Part shown: positions 49,702 through 62,416 of the stretch, piece after piece
How positions within the stretch are numbered: the stretch's first letter is position 1
Layout of the letters: the number at the start of each line of letters is the position of its first letter
DNA from: Gyromitra esculenta
Taxonomy: Eukaryota; Ascomycota; Pezizomycetes; Pezizales; Discinaceae
DNA: 64,000 nucleotides
Direction of reading: 5' to 3'
Assembly: GCA_038503075.1 (NCBI GenBank)
Contig: JBCAML010000015.1
Coordinates: 1 to 64,000 of the forward strand
Made by a program: the position numbers and the translations under genes
The notes under the pieces: model-generated
Told to the model about the DNA's origin: nothing
What the model saw: the letters and a program-made list of their open reading frames with translations, nothing else
The model's database searches: none

Positions 49702-50133
49702 CTACTCAAAAGCTGAGTGAGTGCCATAATTGTAGTTGCCTTCAGTGTCGTATAGATAGGGCTTAGGAGTAACATCAGGTGCAGGAAAGTTAGGAACTGG
49801 GCTTGGAGACGGCGATTTAGGATGCATGCCGAAGGAGTTGTTGGGGAGAATTGATGACTCTGGGGTGGATCTGGGAGTAGGAGAGCACCATCTCCCGCTT
49901 GGGCATTGATATTCATAGTAGCTGCAATTGCTCCGCCCACAGACACCACTTTGGACAGCTCTCTCATATCGAGAAGCCCCACTGCAATTTCCAGCACCAT
50001 CACCTGAGAAATCACTGGTAAGCTTTTCCCCAGAAATAACTTGAATGTTTGATATACCTTGAGTACAAAGAGACATGACAAGCTTAAGCTCGCAGCCACA
50101 GCCAGTGTATTTGACGACTTTGAAATGACACAT
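49702..50133 (-). CDS. Small Cys-rich protein starting MCHFKV, unknown function
   Basis: A single-exon frame from ATG 50133 encodes 143 residues. It begins MCHFKVVKYTGCGCELK, a start common to small uncharacterised ascomycete proteins that have early C, CGC or CGH cysteines. Further cysteines occur in SLCTQG, GNCSG, SGVCGRSNCSYYEYQCPSG and RWCS, ten in all, confined to the first 95 residues. The last 60 residues are Pro/Ser-rich and probably disordered. There is no signal peptide. A good TATA box about 45-55 bp upstream supports expression. The function is unknown. Confidence 0.6.
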   Translation of the reverse strand: MCHFKVVKYTGCGCELKLVMSLCTQGISNIQVISGEKLTSDFSGDGAGNCSGASRYERAVQSGVCGRSNCSYYEYQCPSGRWCSPTPRSTPESSILPNNSFGMHPKSPSPSPVPNFPAPDVTPKPYLYDTEGNYNYGTHSAFE

Positions 50134-53100
50134 GGTGAATGATATGGATTTTTAGTGGTTGGGAATGGTAGTTGAGTATATATATAATGATAAGAGTCTA
50201 ATAACTTAAACTTTGAGATGATATAGCTGAAGTGTGAGCGGGAAAGGCGGGAAGCGCGTTTAAATATTGAGTACTGTGAATATGAATGAGAGAGGAGTGA
50301 GATTTGGAGGGATTAGGGAGGGTCTTTAAGCGCGGTTTGCAGACCTCATCGTCGTTGGATATTTCGTTAATCTAGAGATGGTGCAGTCATAGAATAATTA
50401 GCCTTACAGTCAAGCTCGAAGCAGCACAACTGCCTAGAGTGCTCATGAAGCATAGATTATCATCAAGGTGAACCACAAAGCCCATTAAAGCTGCGGCTCA
50501 GCTCTAGGAGCGTTTGAGAATACTCTGATGTACATTACGGCTGTAGTTAGATCTAGAGACGTCATAGGGCGAAGCTTGAATTGGAACTACGGGAACAAGA
50601 ACCAAATTGGTTCCCCGAAATCCAAGGTCCACATGAGTACCGAGATCAAGTCGGAGTTACTGTCGCTCCAGAAATTAGGTAGAGTTTCTACCATTGAGCG
50701 GCGGGGCCTTGTGCGCCTTGTCGGGCCGGGGAAGGTTGGGACGGAATTTATATGCATGGATATATAACCGGGGATCTGCTCTGGGTTCATTTCACACTAC
50801 CAGTTTACTGGTTTGGATCTTCTGTTTCATATATAATCCAAGTCAGCCATTGGATACCTGTTGTGTTTATACAGATATAAGAGATAGAGTTTGGTTAACT
50901 TGAACCCCCAATTCCGGTATCTGACTTCCCAGCCACCAGGCAGTGAATAATGTTGCCAAGCCTCCTGAGTTCACCGATTGGAGTACTACGTGATCGCTAT
51001 CTAACCATGGGTCTGGAATAGTGATAGGGAAGTAACTATCTGGTACCTGAATGCATGCGCCTCTAAGCAAAGAGAAAACTGGGGGCAGAAGCGTGGTAGC
51101 TAAGGCGATCGAACTAGCAAAGGAAATTCATGCGTTAAATCATTAACATAAGCTCTAGAATTAGACGATGGGTTTCTGTGGCGAGGCCGTTGTTTGTTTT
51201 GGACCTATGAGACGTTGCACGCAAGACCTTCCAGTTAGCCTTGGATATCAAAAGTTGATAGCAGTCAAGCAAAACCCAACCCAAAATTCTCGTAAAGCCA
51301 TGTTGTGCCAGGAATTTCTCCGTTCTTTTGCCATTGCTATTTTACTTAAAAGAGTATAGCGTATCTCGCTGCCGTTCATAGAGGGTGCTAGTTGGGCGCA
51401 TATTCGTTTTTGCTTATCTTTAGCTGAAATGGCCTATAGCTATAGCCGCCCATCGGTCGCCCAAAATAAACGCACTCGCCCAGCTTCTCCCCCAAAAGAC
51501 TGGGTTTACAAGCTGTTGCGGTCGGGGCCAGCATGTCAGCTGAACGTTTTTTGCATAACTTAAAAGACATGAACTCCACTCCAAACCGTAGAGAAGAGGA
51601 TTGAAAAACCTACATGTTTAGGACTGATCGCTGGAAATCCTAATTCTACCTTGAGTCATTTCGCGATAGTTCTCGATCCATGACCGCGTTCACAAAAGAG
51701 TGCATGATATGTCATCGCGTAAATATTTGCCACTCATCAAGTGTTTAGTTTGTCGAACTAAGTTGAACTGTGAGGTGCCGTTGTGGCTGTTCGGTTGAAG
51801 GCCTTAGGAACCATCGAGTTGCCGCAAGGAGTTAGTCGCTCGGACCGAAGAAACTTCGTTTTTGCCTTCGAGGAGTATCTAACTTTAGGAAATGAAATTA
51901 AAATCTCGATACCTAGGCCTGGAGATTGCGAAGGATTAATGGCTGATTTCGGCGATGTTGAAATGTCTGGTGTTGGCTGAGAGTACGGCACAGCACGCTA
52001 GTTAACATCACACGGATCTGCGGAGCAGAGCCTCGACCCCATATATCGATGCAGGAACATTCAATTAGAGATTACAGCTCGATAATCGAAACGATTTAAG
52101 TGGCAAACTAGCACCCATCGCATCCCATATTTCATCAGGCTAGTTGATTGGTGAAGCTGAATTATAATATGACGTCCTGTTGCCTGGAAATGAGTATTGG
52201 TTTTAGTAGGCTACCTCGTACGTGCCAAAATCAAAGTTGATGTCATGAAATTTCCAACAGCCTAGTAACAATCAGGAAAATAATTTTATGCGGTTGAAAG
52301 AGCTATAACATCATATGTGGGGAAACTTAATGAGTAATAGGTCGAATTTGAACAATAATTAAGGAAGGCTGACAAGTAGGCAGCCGCAATCCTAGCATGT
52401 AGCGCCTGCATATGAAGGTTATATTAGTGAATTTGTAGGGCAGCAGATGCAGGGAAGTGTGATAACCGTGTGAGAATATATGAAGAAATTTTACTCGGCT
52501 TGAGACCCTGATCGTTTGTGTTCCAAGATTTAGTGAATTCGAAGGTTTAACAAAATTCGTGCCAAGACTGTCCAGAGCCGTAAAGATCAGATCAGATAAC
52601 AAATAGCTAGTAGATTACCTATTATTAGTAGGTACATGTAAGTAGCAGGCTCAAGAAACCCTAAACCCGTTGCTGAACCTGAACTTGTTAGAAAAAAACC
52701 CCCGAAATTCTTGAGGTAATGACTATTATAGATTCTTCTTAATATTGATTGGGCTTCGCCTTTGGCTGTCCATACCTGTCGCTGTCAACCTCGTATGTAT
52801 GGTCTTTGGCTCAGCATTCTCGTTCCCGCCCAACTGACCGACCTAAAAATTCAGTGCTCTAAGGTGGAAGCTGTTACCCATCATCCTTAGATCTAGAACC
52901 TCAGGCGTATTTTCTGCTTCTTTTCTTAGCGGTGAGGGTCTTCGGAGGTTGGCGGCATGACTATGTATAACTGTTCCATGTTCGAAACTGTGACACTAGA
53001 TCGATACCATGGCAATGTTCCCTCCTCGTGATGCGGATTGGAGTGATGATAATGCCGTATTTTCATGTAAGGCTGATTACAAATTCGCGAGTAGCACGTC

Positions 53101-55719
53101 CGATCCAGATAAGCGAAATCCATTCCATCTTGGAATCGTCTAAAGTCAGCAACAATAGCCGAGAAGGATTTTGAGAAATTGATGTTATACAAGATGTCAT
53201 GATTAGCAGTAGCCGCAGTTGCTGATAGGCATGGCAGTTTGCGCCACCTTCCTTGAATGCAGCCCTATAGGCTATCGCATAGTGCTTGTAGAATAGTGCT
53301 TGCTAATTCGTTCTCAGTTTAGCTAGCTCTGAGGATTTCCAGCTACCAGGGGGGAAGGTTATTCCAATGTTCGCTTACTGCTTTAGTCCGTACTTTCGAG
53401 CCCCGAGTCGAGGAAGTTAAAGACAAGTGAATGTATGAGTGATCCTCTGCGCGTAATCCGGGGGGCATAAGAATGCCATTCGTAGATTTGACATTATTGG
53501 GCCGAAAGCTGCGTTTAAGGGCTTATCCGCACTACCGTCGCCAATTGTGCTTTTGTGATTATATATGTGACGTACTTTTAATAACGTAAGATTAGTAAAT
53601 CTCTGTACATCCATTTCACCGGTAGACAGGAATTATGTGGACCCTCTTCTGGAATGCAGCTTTTATTGGCTTTGATCTCTGCCAATGATTAGAAGTTGAG
53701 CGCTTGATTATCGATTTTGAAAGTCGACCTCGCCTCCGCATCCGTCATTCCACAAAGATCTGCCACATTCAAAAATTTAAAACGTCGCAAGCCTCCTTGT
53801 GAAGGAAGTTGTCTAACCTTTGGGTGCTAGTTCTGGACCTCTTCTCGATGTGAGACTCTTTCGAAGCTATCGTTAATGTCTCGTATATCGCATTTCGATT
53901 AATTGACTAATTATTCTACTTCTCCGGACTAGATCAGTCGGCTTGTATAAACTATTATAAGTTTGGCCGGAGGATTTCGGGCTGAGCTCATCAGTAACAG
54001 ACAAACAGAAGTGGCGAGGCGGGCCCACTGTACTTTTCTATCTTTGCTAATATCGAACTATATGGTTTCACATACCTTTTACTAGAGAGTAGATTGTATA
54101 TGGACAGAGATTGTATAAGCGTAACCATCTCAATAAATAAACTCCAAAGCCTATATTCTTCCTTTGAACCATCTCAATCCCGCGGCGAAGCGGGCTATCC
54201 GTCACATATTATAGACTTAGCAAAGCGAGTGCAAGAGTTTAATTAGCTGGGGAGTGGGCTAAGAGAACCTGCTATATACCATGAGATGTGCTATATACGC
54301 ATCCCTCGATATTGCACTCTCCCACTTCTAATTCTAGGAATATGGTTGGTAGGGAATGGTGCTGCGTTACATGTGCAGCGAAGTCATGAGATCACAACCC
54401 TAATCTGAATAGTTCGCACCAGAGAGTGTTTATGAGATCGTACGGTATATTCTGGTGAGGGCTTAATAAGATTTTGATGCATCGGTGGAACTCTTGAAGG
54501 CCACGAAACCTGTACTATTATTAAGGTTAGCCGTTAGAAATTTAACAACGGGTTGATCAGAGAATAGGTTAGCGAATAGGTTAGCGTTTTGCCCATATTC
54601 TACCTATGGCTCCTGGTGTAGTAAAAGCTTAGATGGCAGCGACATAGATTGAGACAGCGCAAGAACTAATAAAGAGAAACCAAAACTCCCTCTTCGACTT
54701 GAGGTAAGAGAATCCTTGAACCGTGAGGTTTATAATGGTTGTGGATAACTGACTATGCTGTAAAAGGCAAATCGGCGCGGGAGAGAGTTGCAGCATATAA
54801 AATCGACAAAGTGTTTTGCTACCAAAGGGGCCTAGGGTATAGGCGCTGGGCGAGGTTCTGGTGATATGAGTCCCTTGCTTTGAATCTCCCCATTTTGTTT
54901 GATATCAGTCCTACGGTATTTGGACAGAGCTTCCGGGCTGTTCATATATATGCGTGTACTCGCTAAGCTCGACCCTTTACGCGTATGCCGCTTATTATGC
55001 GCCTTCTACGTACTTATTGTCGAAGCCTAACGCCGTACGCTCTCTTATTAAACTCATAGATTCTGGCATAACAAAATTATAGTATACGAGCATCATTATA
55101 ATTATCTTGTTAGCCTTCCGGAAATAATAGGCAGTGTAGCTTTTCGTTACAGGCGTCTTCAAACATAGCCATGTGGCGTGTAAGCTCTGTCTGAAGGGAC
55201 TCCCCAATGAAGTCTCCGCTGTAGCTCACCGGACGATTTCGCCACTTGTAGGAGTTTGTGTGTAATCTAGGTCCGATTCTGGTATATTCACAATTGCGCC
55301 ATAGCGCGTCTAGCGATCACTTACAGGGAATCTCTGTTCAAAATTGTAAAAAGAATGGTTGAAGTGTCACAATCGCTAATTGGAATTTTAAGTAAAAATA
55401 CTGAACTTTCTCGGTGATCTGCTTTACATGCATTCTGTCTATGCTCATAAGAAGAACCTTGTGAGATGAAACCGTATACCTATTCATTCATTCTTAATGT
55501 TATACTTCCTACCAAACGCTTGTTACAGTAGGTAATTCAATGTACAAGTGCTAATCTACGGCTTGTAATGGCTTGCAAGAACGCCAATCGGACGAAGGGC
55601 AAGGATTCGGATGTTTTCTTGCTTCACATGATGGCGGATCAGATATCGCGAACTAAATGCTAAGGGTGTATGCGCCTATCTACATTAGTAGCCCGTACAT
55701 AGGATTGCTATCGCCGCAG
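50134..55719. other. Gene-poor region, no gene supported
   Basis: About 5.6 kb with short frames only. Fragments on the minus strand at 52926-53192 and 53417-53614 have a protein-like feel but no clear family or joinable structure. A telomere-like string CCCTAAACCC lies near 52660. Confidence 0.45.
50176..50188 (-). promoter_or_regulatory. TATA box of the MCHFKV-type gene
   Basis: TTATATATATAC on the minus strand sits about 45-55 bp upstream of ATG 50133. Confidence 0.5.
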
Positions 55720-55727
55720 ATAACACC
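55720..55727. repeat. Left 8-bp target-site duplication of the hAT element
   Basis: ATAACACC directly abuts the left inverted repeat; the matching ATAACATC abuts the right end at 56294-56301 (seven of eight identical, the difference a C/T transition). Confidence 0.8.
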
Positions 55728-56293
55728 CAAGCCTTCCAATGGGCCAGCCCGGTTTAAAAATGGCCTCGACCCAGCCCAGCCCGAGTTAACAATTATTTGG
55801 CCCAGCCCAGCCCGGCCCATTTGAACCAAGCCCAGGCAACCCAGTACGTTTATGTGAACTTAGATGTTTTATATGAGGTAGGAATCGCTATATATAAAAT
55901 ATCCTCTAGACACACGCTTTCAGTGTCTTTTGCCAGTCTTTAAGACACGGAGTGGCTTCAATACTTTCTTTATCGATAGCATGACGCATATGAGGTACAG
56001 TCTTTTTAGCACCCGAAAATATCCTTCCTGGCTCTGCTAACATGGTGAATATTGAATGTACTAGTCCAGTGTCCCGTTGATGGGAAGTTGAAGAATGAGG
56101 GAACAAGCCCCTATCACCACTTACTGATCCAAAGAATCTTCCAAATGTCTTAGGCCTGTATAATGTACTTTAGTCCGGGTTAAAAAAACTTGAAGGCCTG
56201 GCCTAGCCCATCTATCGAAAACCTCAACTCGACCTGGCCTATCAAAAAATACCCGAGCCGGCCCATACAGAGGTCGGCCTATTGGAAGCCTTG
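55728..56293 (-). mobile_element. Internally deleted hAT transposon (566 bp)
   Basis: The left end reads CAAGCCTTCCAATGGGCC and the right end, reverse complemented, CAAGGCTTCCAATAGGCC, an imperfect terminal inverted repeat. Both are flanked by 8-bp near-identical direct repeats, the size diagnostic of hAT elements. Just inside both ends are clustered GGCCCAGCCC, GCCCGG and GGCCTGGCC motifs, typical of hAT subterminal repeats. Only the transposase C-terminus remains (see the relic inside), so the copy is non-autonomous. Confidence 0.85.
55906..56106 (-). pseudogene. hAT transposase C-terminal dimerisation fragment
   Basis: A 66-residue open stretch contains MLAEPGRIFSGAKKTV followed by IDKESIEATPCLKDW. 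This matches the hAT C-terminal dimerisation motif pattern (AEPERxFSGA then ETIEALxCLKxW). Everything upstream (zinc finger and catalytic region) is missing. It lies inside the deleted element, pointing toward the left end. Confidence 0.8.
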
Positions 56294-56301
56294 ATAACAT
56301 C
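56294..56301. repeat. Right 8-bp target-site duplication of the hAT element
   Basis: ATAACATC, partner of ATAACACC at 55720-55727. Confidence 0.8.
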
Positions 56302-59062
56302 TGATTTCTGATGGTTGCATATTGCATATTCAATGAAAGAGCCCTTGGCCTAAGCTTAGATGCATATGCACAGCAAAATATTCTATCTATCGCTATACTA
56401 CTGCTTAACAGAGCTAAAATATTACTATTTTCATCCTAAAAACAGACTCAATGTTGGGGATCAGAGCCCGGTCGCGGCTGTGAGATTTCCGCGCCAGATG
56501 GCATACCCATAGGCTCACTTCAACAAAATAATTGAAATATACCAGCTGCAGTGCTTTTCGCTATAGGCCATTAGGAGGAATATAGAAGCTGGTAGATTCA
56601 GGGTAGTTGGTACACCAGTATTCACAATAAATACTAATAGCTTGCCAAGAACTAAGGAATAGGTACATGTAAGTTTAAGAAATAAGTAAGTGAAGATGGC
56701 GAGTCGTTAGAATCCAATTGGTCGACAGCTTTTAACGGCCAATTGAGCACGGGCCGGGTATTTTCGACTACTCGGTATACCGCTCCCTAAATTTGAACGT
56801 GCTCTCTTATTAGACAATAGTTTAAATATCAACTCCGTCTTGTCAATCCTAACTAATGGCATTCTAATGGTGGGTTCCTCGGAAGTTATTAACTACGGAT
56901 AAATTTATCCGCTGGTGTAACCAACAACCGCGCGTCTGTGCCGCCTGTCAACAAAAGGAGTGCATGTTTACCCTGGTGTCATGTCACACTCACCATCCTC
57001 CCTGAGGGCTGAGAAGTGAGGGGTACATGAACACACCGTCTTTTGAATATTTTTATAGTGCAGATAAGACTCGTGATATGAACTATCCGGGTTGGCTGTC
57101 AGCACTACTAAATGTGAATTATCCATACCAAAAAGGTGCAGCGGCAGTAACCTTTTTGGCTCTAGTTGACCAAAATTTATACGAATACTTATGGCACAGC
57201 TGTTGAGTAGTATGAGTTAATTGACCATTGATATTGAACTAAACAAACAAAGTGGTATGTAACTGAACGGCGAAGATTAAGAAGTCACAAAGGAATAGGA
57301 GGAACATAGCACAGCTGCGATTTAAGCATCACACCCTGAATTTAGCTCCCTTTCACTATCTCCTCGCGATTTGAAGTCCCTAATCACGATCAAATCTTTC
57401 AGTTAGTTCTAAAATATATTGTAACTTGCTACTTTAAGTAAATATCGTAATACACTGAATGGTTAGCCTCGATTGGTTTGTAGTTCTAACAATCTCGGCG
57501 TCGGCATGCACTGAACTACCTAATTGGCATAACTTAAGTCAATGCTCCCACGAGATTGATAATAGGATTGAAGCCATACTAAAGGAGGCGATCGGATGAA
57601 TATCATTAGTGTGGTGTTAATATGGTCTTTTTGTTCCGCATGGTGCCCTGGTCCTAGTGACAAAGTGTCACAATCCTTATGTACATAGCCACCAAAACAA
57701 TATTACATAAGTCTAATTCCTCGCAAATGTGTGCTTTATTTAATATCTTTGGGCTGGTCTGTTCATCCATACTTAACTAGGAGTGTTCACAACTTTGCTG
57801 CCCGTGCCTGCATTTAACCCAATCGAAACCCGTATGCAAAGCTAAGGGGTTATATTATAGACTACGTAATACTACATACACCTTGAATTTTCTACTTGCA
57901 AGCGTTCGTCATATCTCTTTGTGGATTTTCTGGCCATATGACATAGCTTGCATTGGAAACTAAAATTATTGTATACTAACACGTTCCGTTCTGCCGTACA
58001 ATTAATGGAGGCAATTGAGCGATGCGGAGGAGAGAAAAAGCGGATGGCTATCCGCGAGGCAAATAGGCCAATTTTTTTTACCTGGCATAGCCTTATAGTT
58101 ACGATATGAGTGTATGACGCCGGGAGGCTCTGCATGAGAATCCTATTGGCTGGCCAAACCAATCTAAGGGGCTGGGGAGGTTAAAGGCTGCGATTAAGTA
58201 GGCAAGCATAGCTAAAGTCAATATCTGATGGTGGCCTTGAGATCTTGGAGCTAGCTAGACGGCGGCGGTGTGCGAGAAATGTTCATTGTTTGTATGGCAG
58301 TCGCGCTGAGATGAATGCAAAAGGCCTGAAGTAGCGTCTCAGCGTGTCTCTTAAATTCCTATTTAGATATATATTAAACTTACTATTATTTTCATTATAA
58401 TTGATGTACCATTTTACGGAATAGAATTATCGTGCAATTATGCCCAGCTGCAAATATCTTGGTACACATGTTCAGCTCCAACGAGTAGCTATACTCGTTC
58501 CCGGTCGTATGAACCGGAAAATAGGGAAGTGTGGCTTTGTATGCTATGGAAGTGACTTCGTATAACATGTAGCCTGAGAATGGTGTTGCAATTGCGGCAT
58601 ATGGTCGTATCCCCTTGCTATCTGGTTCATATGATCGGGAACGAGTATATATATAATTTAATCCGAGAACTGTGTCAGATTCTCTCTTACAAAAATTTAT
58701 CCTTGAAAGTGAGTCGGCATACATATAGAAATACTTTGGAGGCTAGCCCGCAATTGTGCATGAATTTTCTGACTACATGTAACTGTAGAGCAGCTGATAC
58801 CGATCGGTATGAGTGCCGAAAAAGATAACTCAACGCGAGGATACTAATCCGAAGTATAAATTCATAGTATGCTGCAGCCAGATCACGTCTGCGTCTGATC
58901 TTCGTGCCATGTATCGTCAATGTATCTATCCTGCGTGGAGATTACCTCTCCAAAATTTGCGAAGTTATGTTCAATCTTACTGGCACTGATTTTCAAGTGA
59001 TGTGGTAACTAAGAAAGGCTTCTGGACTTCAGAGACGTTATATTTGTTATAATTACTACATT
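56302..59062. other. Gene-poor region
   Basis: About 2.8 kb with no supported gene, apart from the inverted repeat at 58491-58648. Confidence 0.45.
58491..58648. repeat. Imperfect inverted repeat, about 25-35 bp arms
   Basis: ATACTCGTTCCCGGTCGTAT and four following bases at 58491-58514 match the reverse complement of 58625-58648 except for two G/A transitions; weaker pairing continues inwards. The loop is about 100 nt. It could be a worn element end or a hairpin. Confidence 0.6.
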
Positions 59063-59064
59063 TA

Positions 59065-59358
59065 CTTGCTGAAAAAAAAAGGGTTATAAAGTGGGCGAAC
59101 CTAGGTAGCAACCAACACCACACCTTATCCACGGAACTTGAACTCCAACTCCACATCATCAACACCATCATCCTCCCTAAACATCATCTTTATCAGCCCT
59201 AATTATTATAAAGAAATATTTAATTATTCAATTTTGTTGTGTTGATTGTGCTAGTTACAATAGAAGTGCTGATGTCACAATGTGCAAATTCAAGGTTGGG
59301 GTGTGGTGTTGGTTGCTATCTAGGTTCACCCACTTTGTGACCCTTTTTTTTCAGCAAG
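59065..59358. mobile_element. MITE (294 bp) with 59-bp terminal inverted repeats and TA target site
   Basis: The left end CTTGCTGAAAAAAAAAGGGT and the right end (reverse complement) CTTGCTGAAAAAAAAGGGTC begin arms of about 59 bp that share AAAGTGGG, GAACCTAG and TAGCAACCAACACCACACC. They differ by one A in the run and four transitions. TA dinucleotides abut both ends (59063-59064 and 59359-59360), as for Tc1/mariner-type insertions. The 170-bp centre codes for nothing. The element lies about 220 bp upstream of the F-box ATG. Confidence 0.85.
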
Positions 59359-59578
59359 TATCTAGCGGAGACTACCAATCTCAAGTATCGAGGAGTTGAC
59401 CCACGTGCTGTTGGACACACTAAACTGCAAAGCGCCTAGCGAGCATGAATTTACGTCACGGGTATCACCACCCCCATCCCCACCACCCCTTAAATTTACC
59501 TACTGCACCCTCATCTTAACCCTTCATTCCTTCCTCATTTATTTATCTCGACTTAAATTCGTTCATACTATCATCGTG

Positions 59579-62416
59579 ATGGATGGCGGTTCCCCTCCTC
59601 CACAGGGCATTCAGCTGTCCATGCCACCTGTGCCCTCAATTGAACCCTGCGAAGACCTAGGGGCGTGCCGTTACGGTGGCCCTTACAAGCAACCAAAACT
59701 TATTACAAACGCACGTAGGGTTACCCCAATTCCAACGGATAAATTAGTGAGTCTCTATTCCAACGTCATATCCCATCGTGGTAAAATTTAGTGTCTGACA
59801 CCAGTCCGCTGACAGCTCCTTGAAAAAATACCGGTGGAAATCCTCTGCGAGATCCTCAGCAACCTGCCTAGAGGAGATCTAAGGAATGTTGTCCTCTGCA
59901 GCCGGGCATTCGACGAGATCGCCACGCCCCTTCTATATAAGCGGTCGAAACTAAGCACGCTTAAAACTTTATTGAATTGGTCTGGGGAGGATCTTCCAGA
60001 GGGGTACGCTGCGAACGTATTTTTAGACCCCGAAAAAAACAAAGAGGCAGATAAAAAGTTTTACGATCTTCTTGCTAGATTGGTAAGATATATACTATTT
60101 ATTTGGTTGATGGGAGTGTTTGCTAGGGTCATAAAGCGCCCATTCTGATGGGGTGCGAAAAATTATCATCTTTCTCCACGTGAATACCCTGTTCCATAAT
60201 CCGATACGAAAAGAATTCCTTTACGACTCCATATCTTAATATTTTATAATATAGTTTTTGTGAATCTATATTTTATTTTAGTTTTAGCATTGCTGATTTC
60301 CCTGTTTCTTCTGTCCTCGCACCAGCCCACAGGCAAAAATGCTAGTCTTATCTATGGTCTGGAGGTCCTCGGTATCGATTCACGAGCGTGGAAATACGGT
60401 CATGAGCTCCTCCTCCGTTTCCCATGTGTCTCAGATATGAGTTTCCCATGGCTTTCCTGCCATCGGGGGTTCTTCTTTGGACGATCAGCGCCTCAACCTC
60501 AAGAACCGAAAGATAGCGAAGGCATACAGCTCGACAGCGAAGAAAAACGTGTAGACCGTCTCATTACCGAATTTGGTGGAACAATTATGAAAAATATAGC
60601 ACAAGTCTCGTTTAATTGGACTACGATCAGGACTTTCAGGAAGATCTTGAGTCATTTACCGAAGTTAGAAAGGTTTTATACGTACATCCCCGACCCGCGG
60701 GACGCCGATAGAGCGTTACCAGACAAATATTATAAGCAGATAATTCCGACTATTGCTGCTACAGTGGGTTCAACTCTCGTCCGATTGGATCTTAGCCAAC
60801 AGCCAGTACTAGCAGACATTAGTGACTTCATCAAACCGCTGGGAGATCGCATCAAGTTCCCCTCGCTGAGAATCTTTAATGTTACAAATCTTCCCACGAC
60901 TGCTGGGGATAAAGAGGCGAAATTGGCAAGAGCGAGATTCTTGTATGAGACCTGCAGAGCTTCAGAGCGTCATGGCCAATGGGTTTTCCCTCACGGAAAC
61001 CTCCAGGTAGACGTTCTAGAAATGGTTGAGCTTCAGATAGACCAGATTAGAGCGCTATATCTGTGGCTTGCTAAAAACATCCCTCATTGGGATGGTGAAT
61101 TTTTTATGGAAGAAATCAGCTTCTTTAACTCTATCGAGGTGATCCCAGAGTTCGAATTTTTTTTTGAGAAGATGAAAAAGATTGCGGACGTGGTTCCTTT
61201 CAAACTACGAATTAACTCGGTCTTCCCACCTACTGAAAGGAACCGAATCCTGCCTCTCCTGAAGAAGTTTGCATCGCAACTAGTACAACTTACTCTTTCA
61301 CCAGCGGAGGTCTATCCAGATGACGATGAAGATGAAGATGACGAAGACCTCATCGCCTCCGCCACTCAAGTGGCGTTTATCGAGTGGCGTAACTTTCTCG
61401 ACAATATCCTACCGCTCTGTAAGAATATGCACACCTTCCGAACAATATCTAGAACCGGGGGGGCTGGCGCCGACATCGCATTGCAAGGCAAAACCGAGCA
61501 GCTATTCGCGACGCTCTGCAGAGTGCATAAATTACGTCACCTTGATATCGACATTTCAGGTCTGCTGCTACAACCCGAGTCGATTCCCGGGCCGGCTTTG
61601 TATAGTAGAGATGAGCCTGAGGAAGCCCCAAGGATAGCTATTCAAGGGTTAGTGTGGATATCAACCCCACGTGGCTCGATGATGAAACCGAACTTTAAGA
61701 ATTGCTTGCTCAATTTACGGACTTTGAAGATGAGGAACTTGTTCATTTTGCGTCAGGCTGAAATGGTTTGGTTCACGAAGCTGACGGCAGAGCTGAAGAA
61801 TCTTGAGCTTATCGAGGTTCACGGTCTTGTGTGGCATATAGGGTACCAAAAAGGGTTGGATGACTCTGAAGATGGTGACGTAGACAATGACAAAGATGGG
61901 GTCGGAAGCGACGAGGGCGGAGAACGGGGAGATTCAGAGTTTGGGGACGACGACGAAACACCTTCGATGAAGGAAGTTAGTGAGCAAATTGGGAAATTGA
62001 GTTTAGTAAATCGACTCGACGCGGATAGCTCACTCCTCGCCTGGCTCCCTGAGGATTCTGGGAGTGACAGCGATAGCGATAGCGGGGCTGAGGATGAAGT
62101 AAAGAGGAAGGGACCATCTAGAGGAAAGATTGATGACGATGCTGAAGAAGAAGATGAAGACGATACCCACTCTGTCGACTCTGACTTTGGTAGCGATCCA
62201 AGATTCTCAAAAATGGTTAACAAAGAGCTTCGCGTTACCAGGTTGAAGGAATGGATCCGTAGAGTTCTGGTGGCCACCGCAAAAAAGACCGGCGGGAGAT
62301 GTAGGAAGGTTATTATTAAAGATTTGAGGATTGATGCAAAAGGGCTGGATCCATGGGCGTTAAATGATTCATATTCTATTTATGATGAATTCAGTGATGA
62401 GGATGAGTGGCGGTAG
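59579..62416 (+). CDS. F-box protein with acidic C-terminus
   Basis: Proposed exons are 59579-59746, 59816-60082, 60127-60179 and 60346-62416 (852 residues, all in phase); the first junction and the large last exon are firm, the small third exon less so. The F-box is at about 57-97: LLEKIPVEILCEILSNLP then LRNVVLCSRAFDEIATPLLY, typical of fungal SCF substrate receptors. The long region after it has repeating Leu-rich strands (LVRLDLSQ, SLRIFNVTNL, LRTLKMRNL, LKNLELIEV), LRR-like. Three acidic stretches follow (near 61320, 61860-61960 and 62060-62160). The protein should bind Skp1 and recruit an unknown target for ubiquitination. A MITE sits in its promoter. Confidence 0.82.

Noticed and set aside
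51150..51165. String AGCTCTAGAATTA resembling antisense 18S rRNA
   Set aside because: The match is about a dozen bases with no surrounding rRNA similarity.
52926..53614. Two minus-strand fragments with protein-like content (88 and 65 residues)
   Set aside because: No family could be assigned and no splice sites join them sensibly; they may be a worn gene relic but the support is too weak to list.
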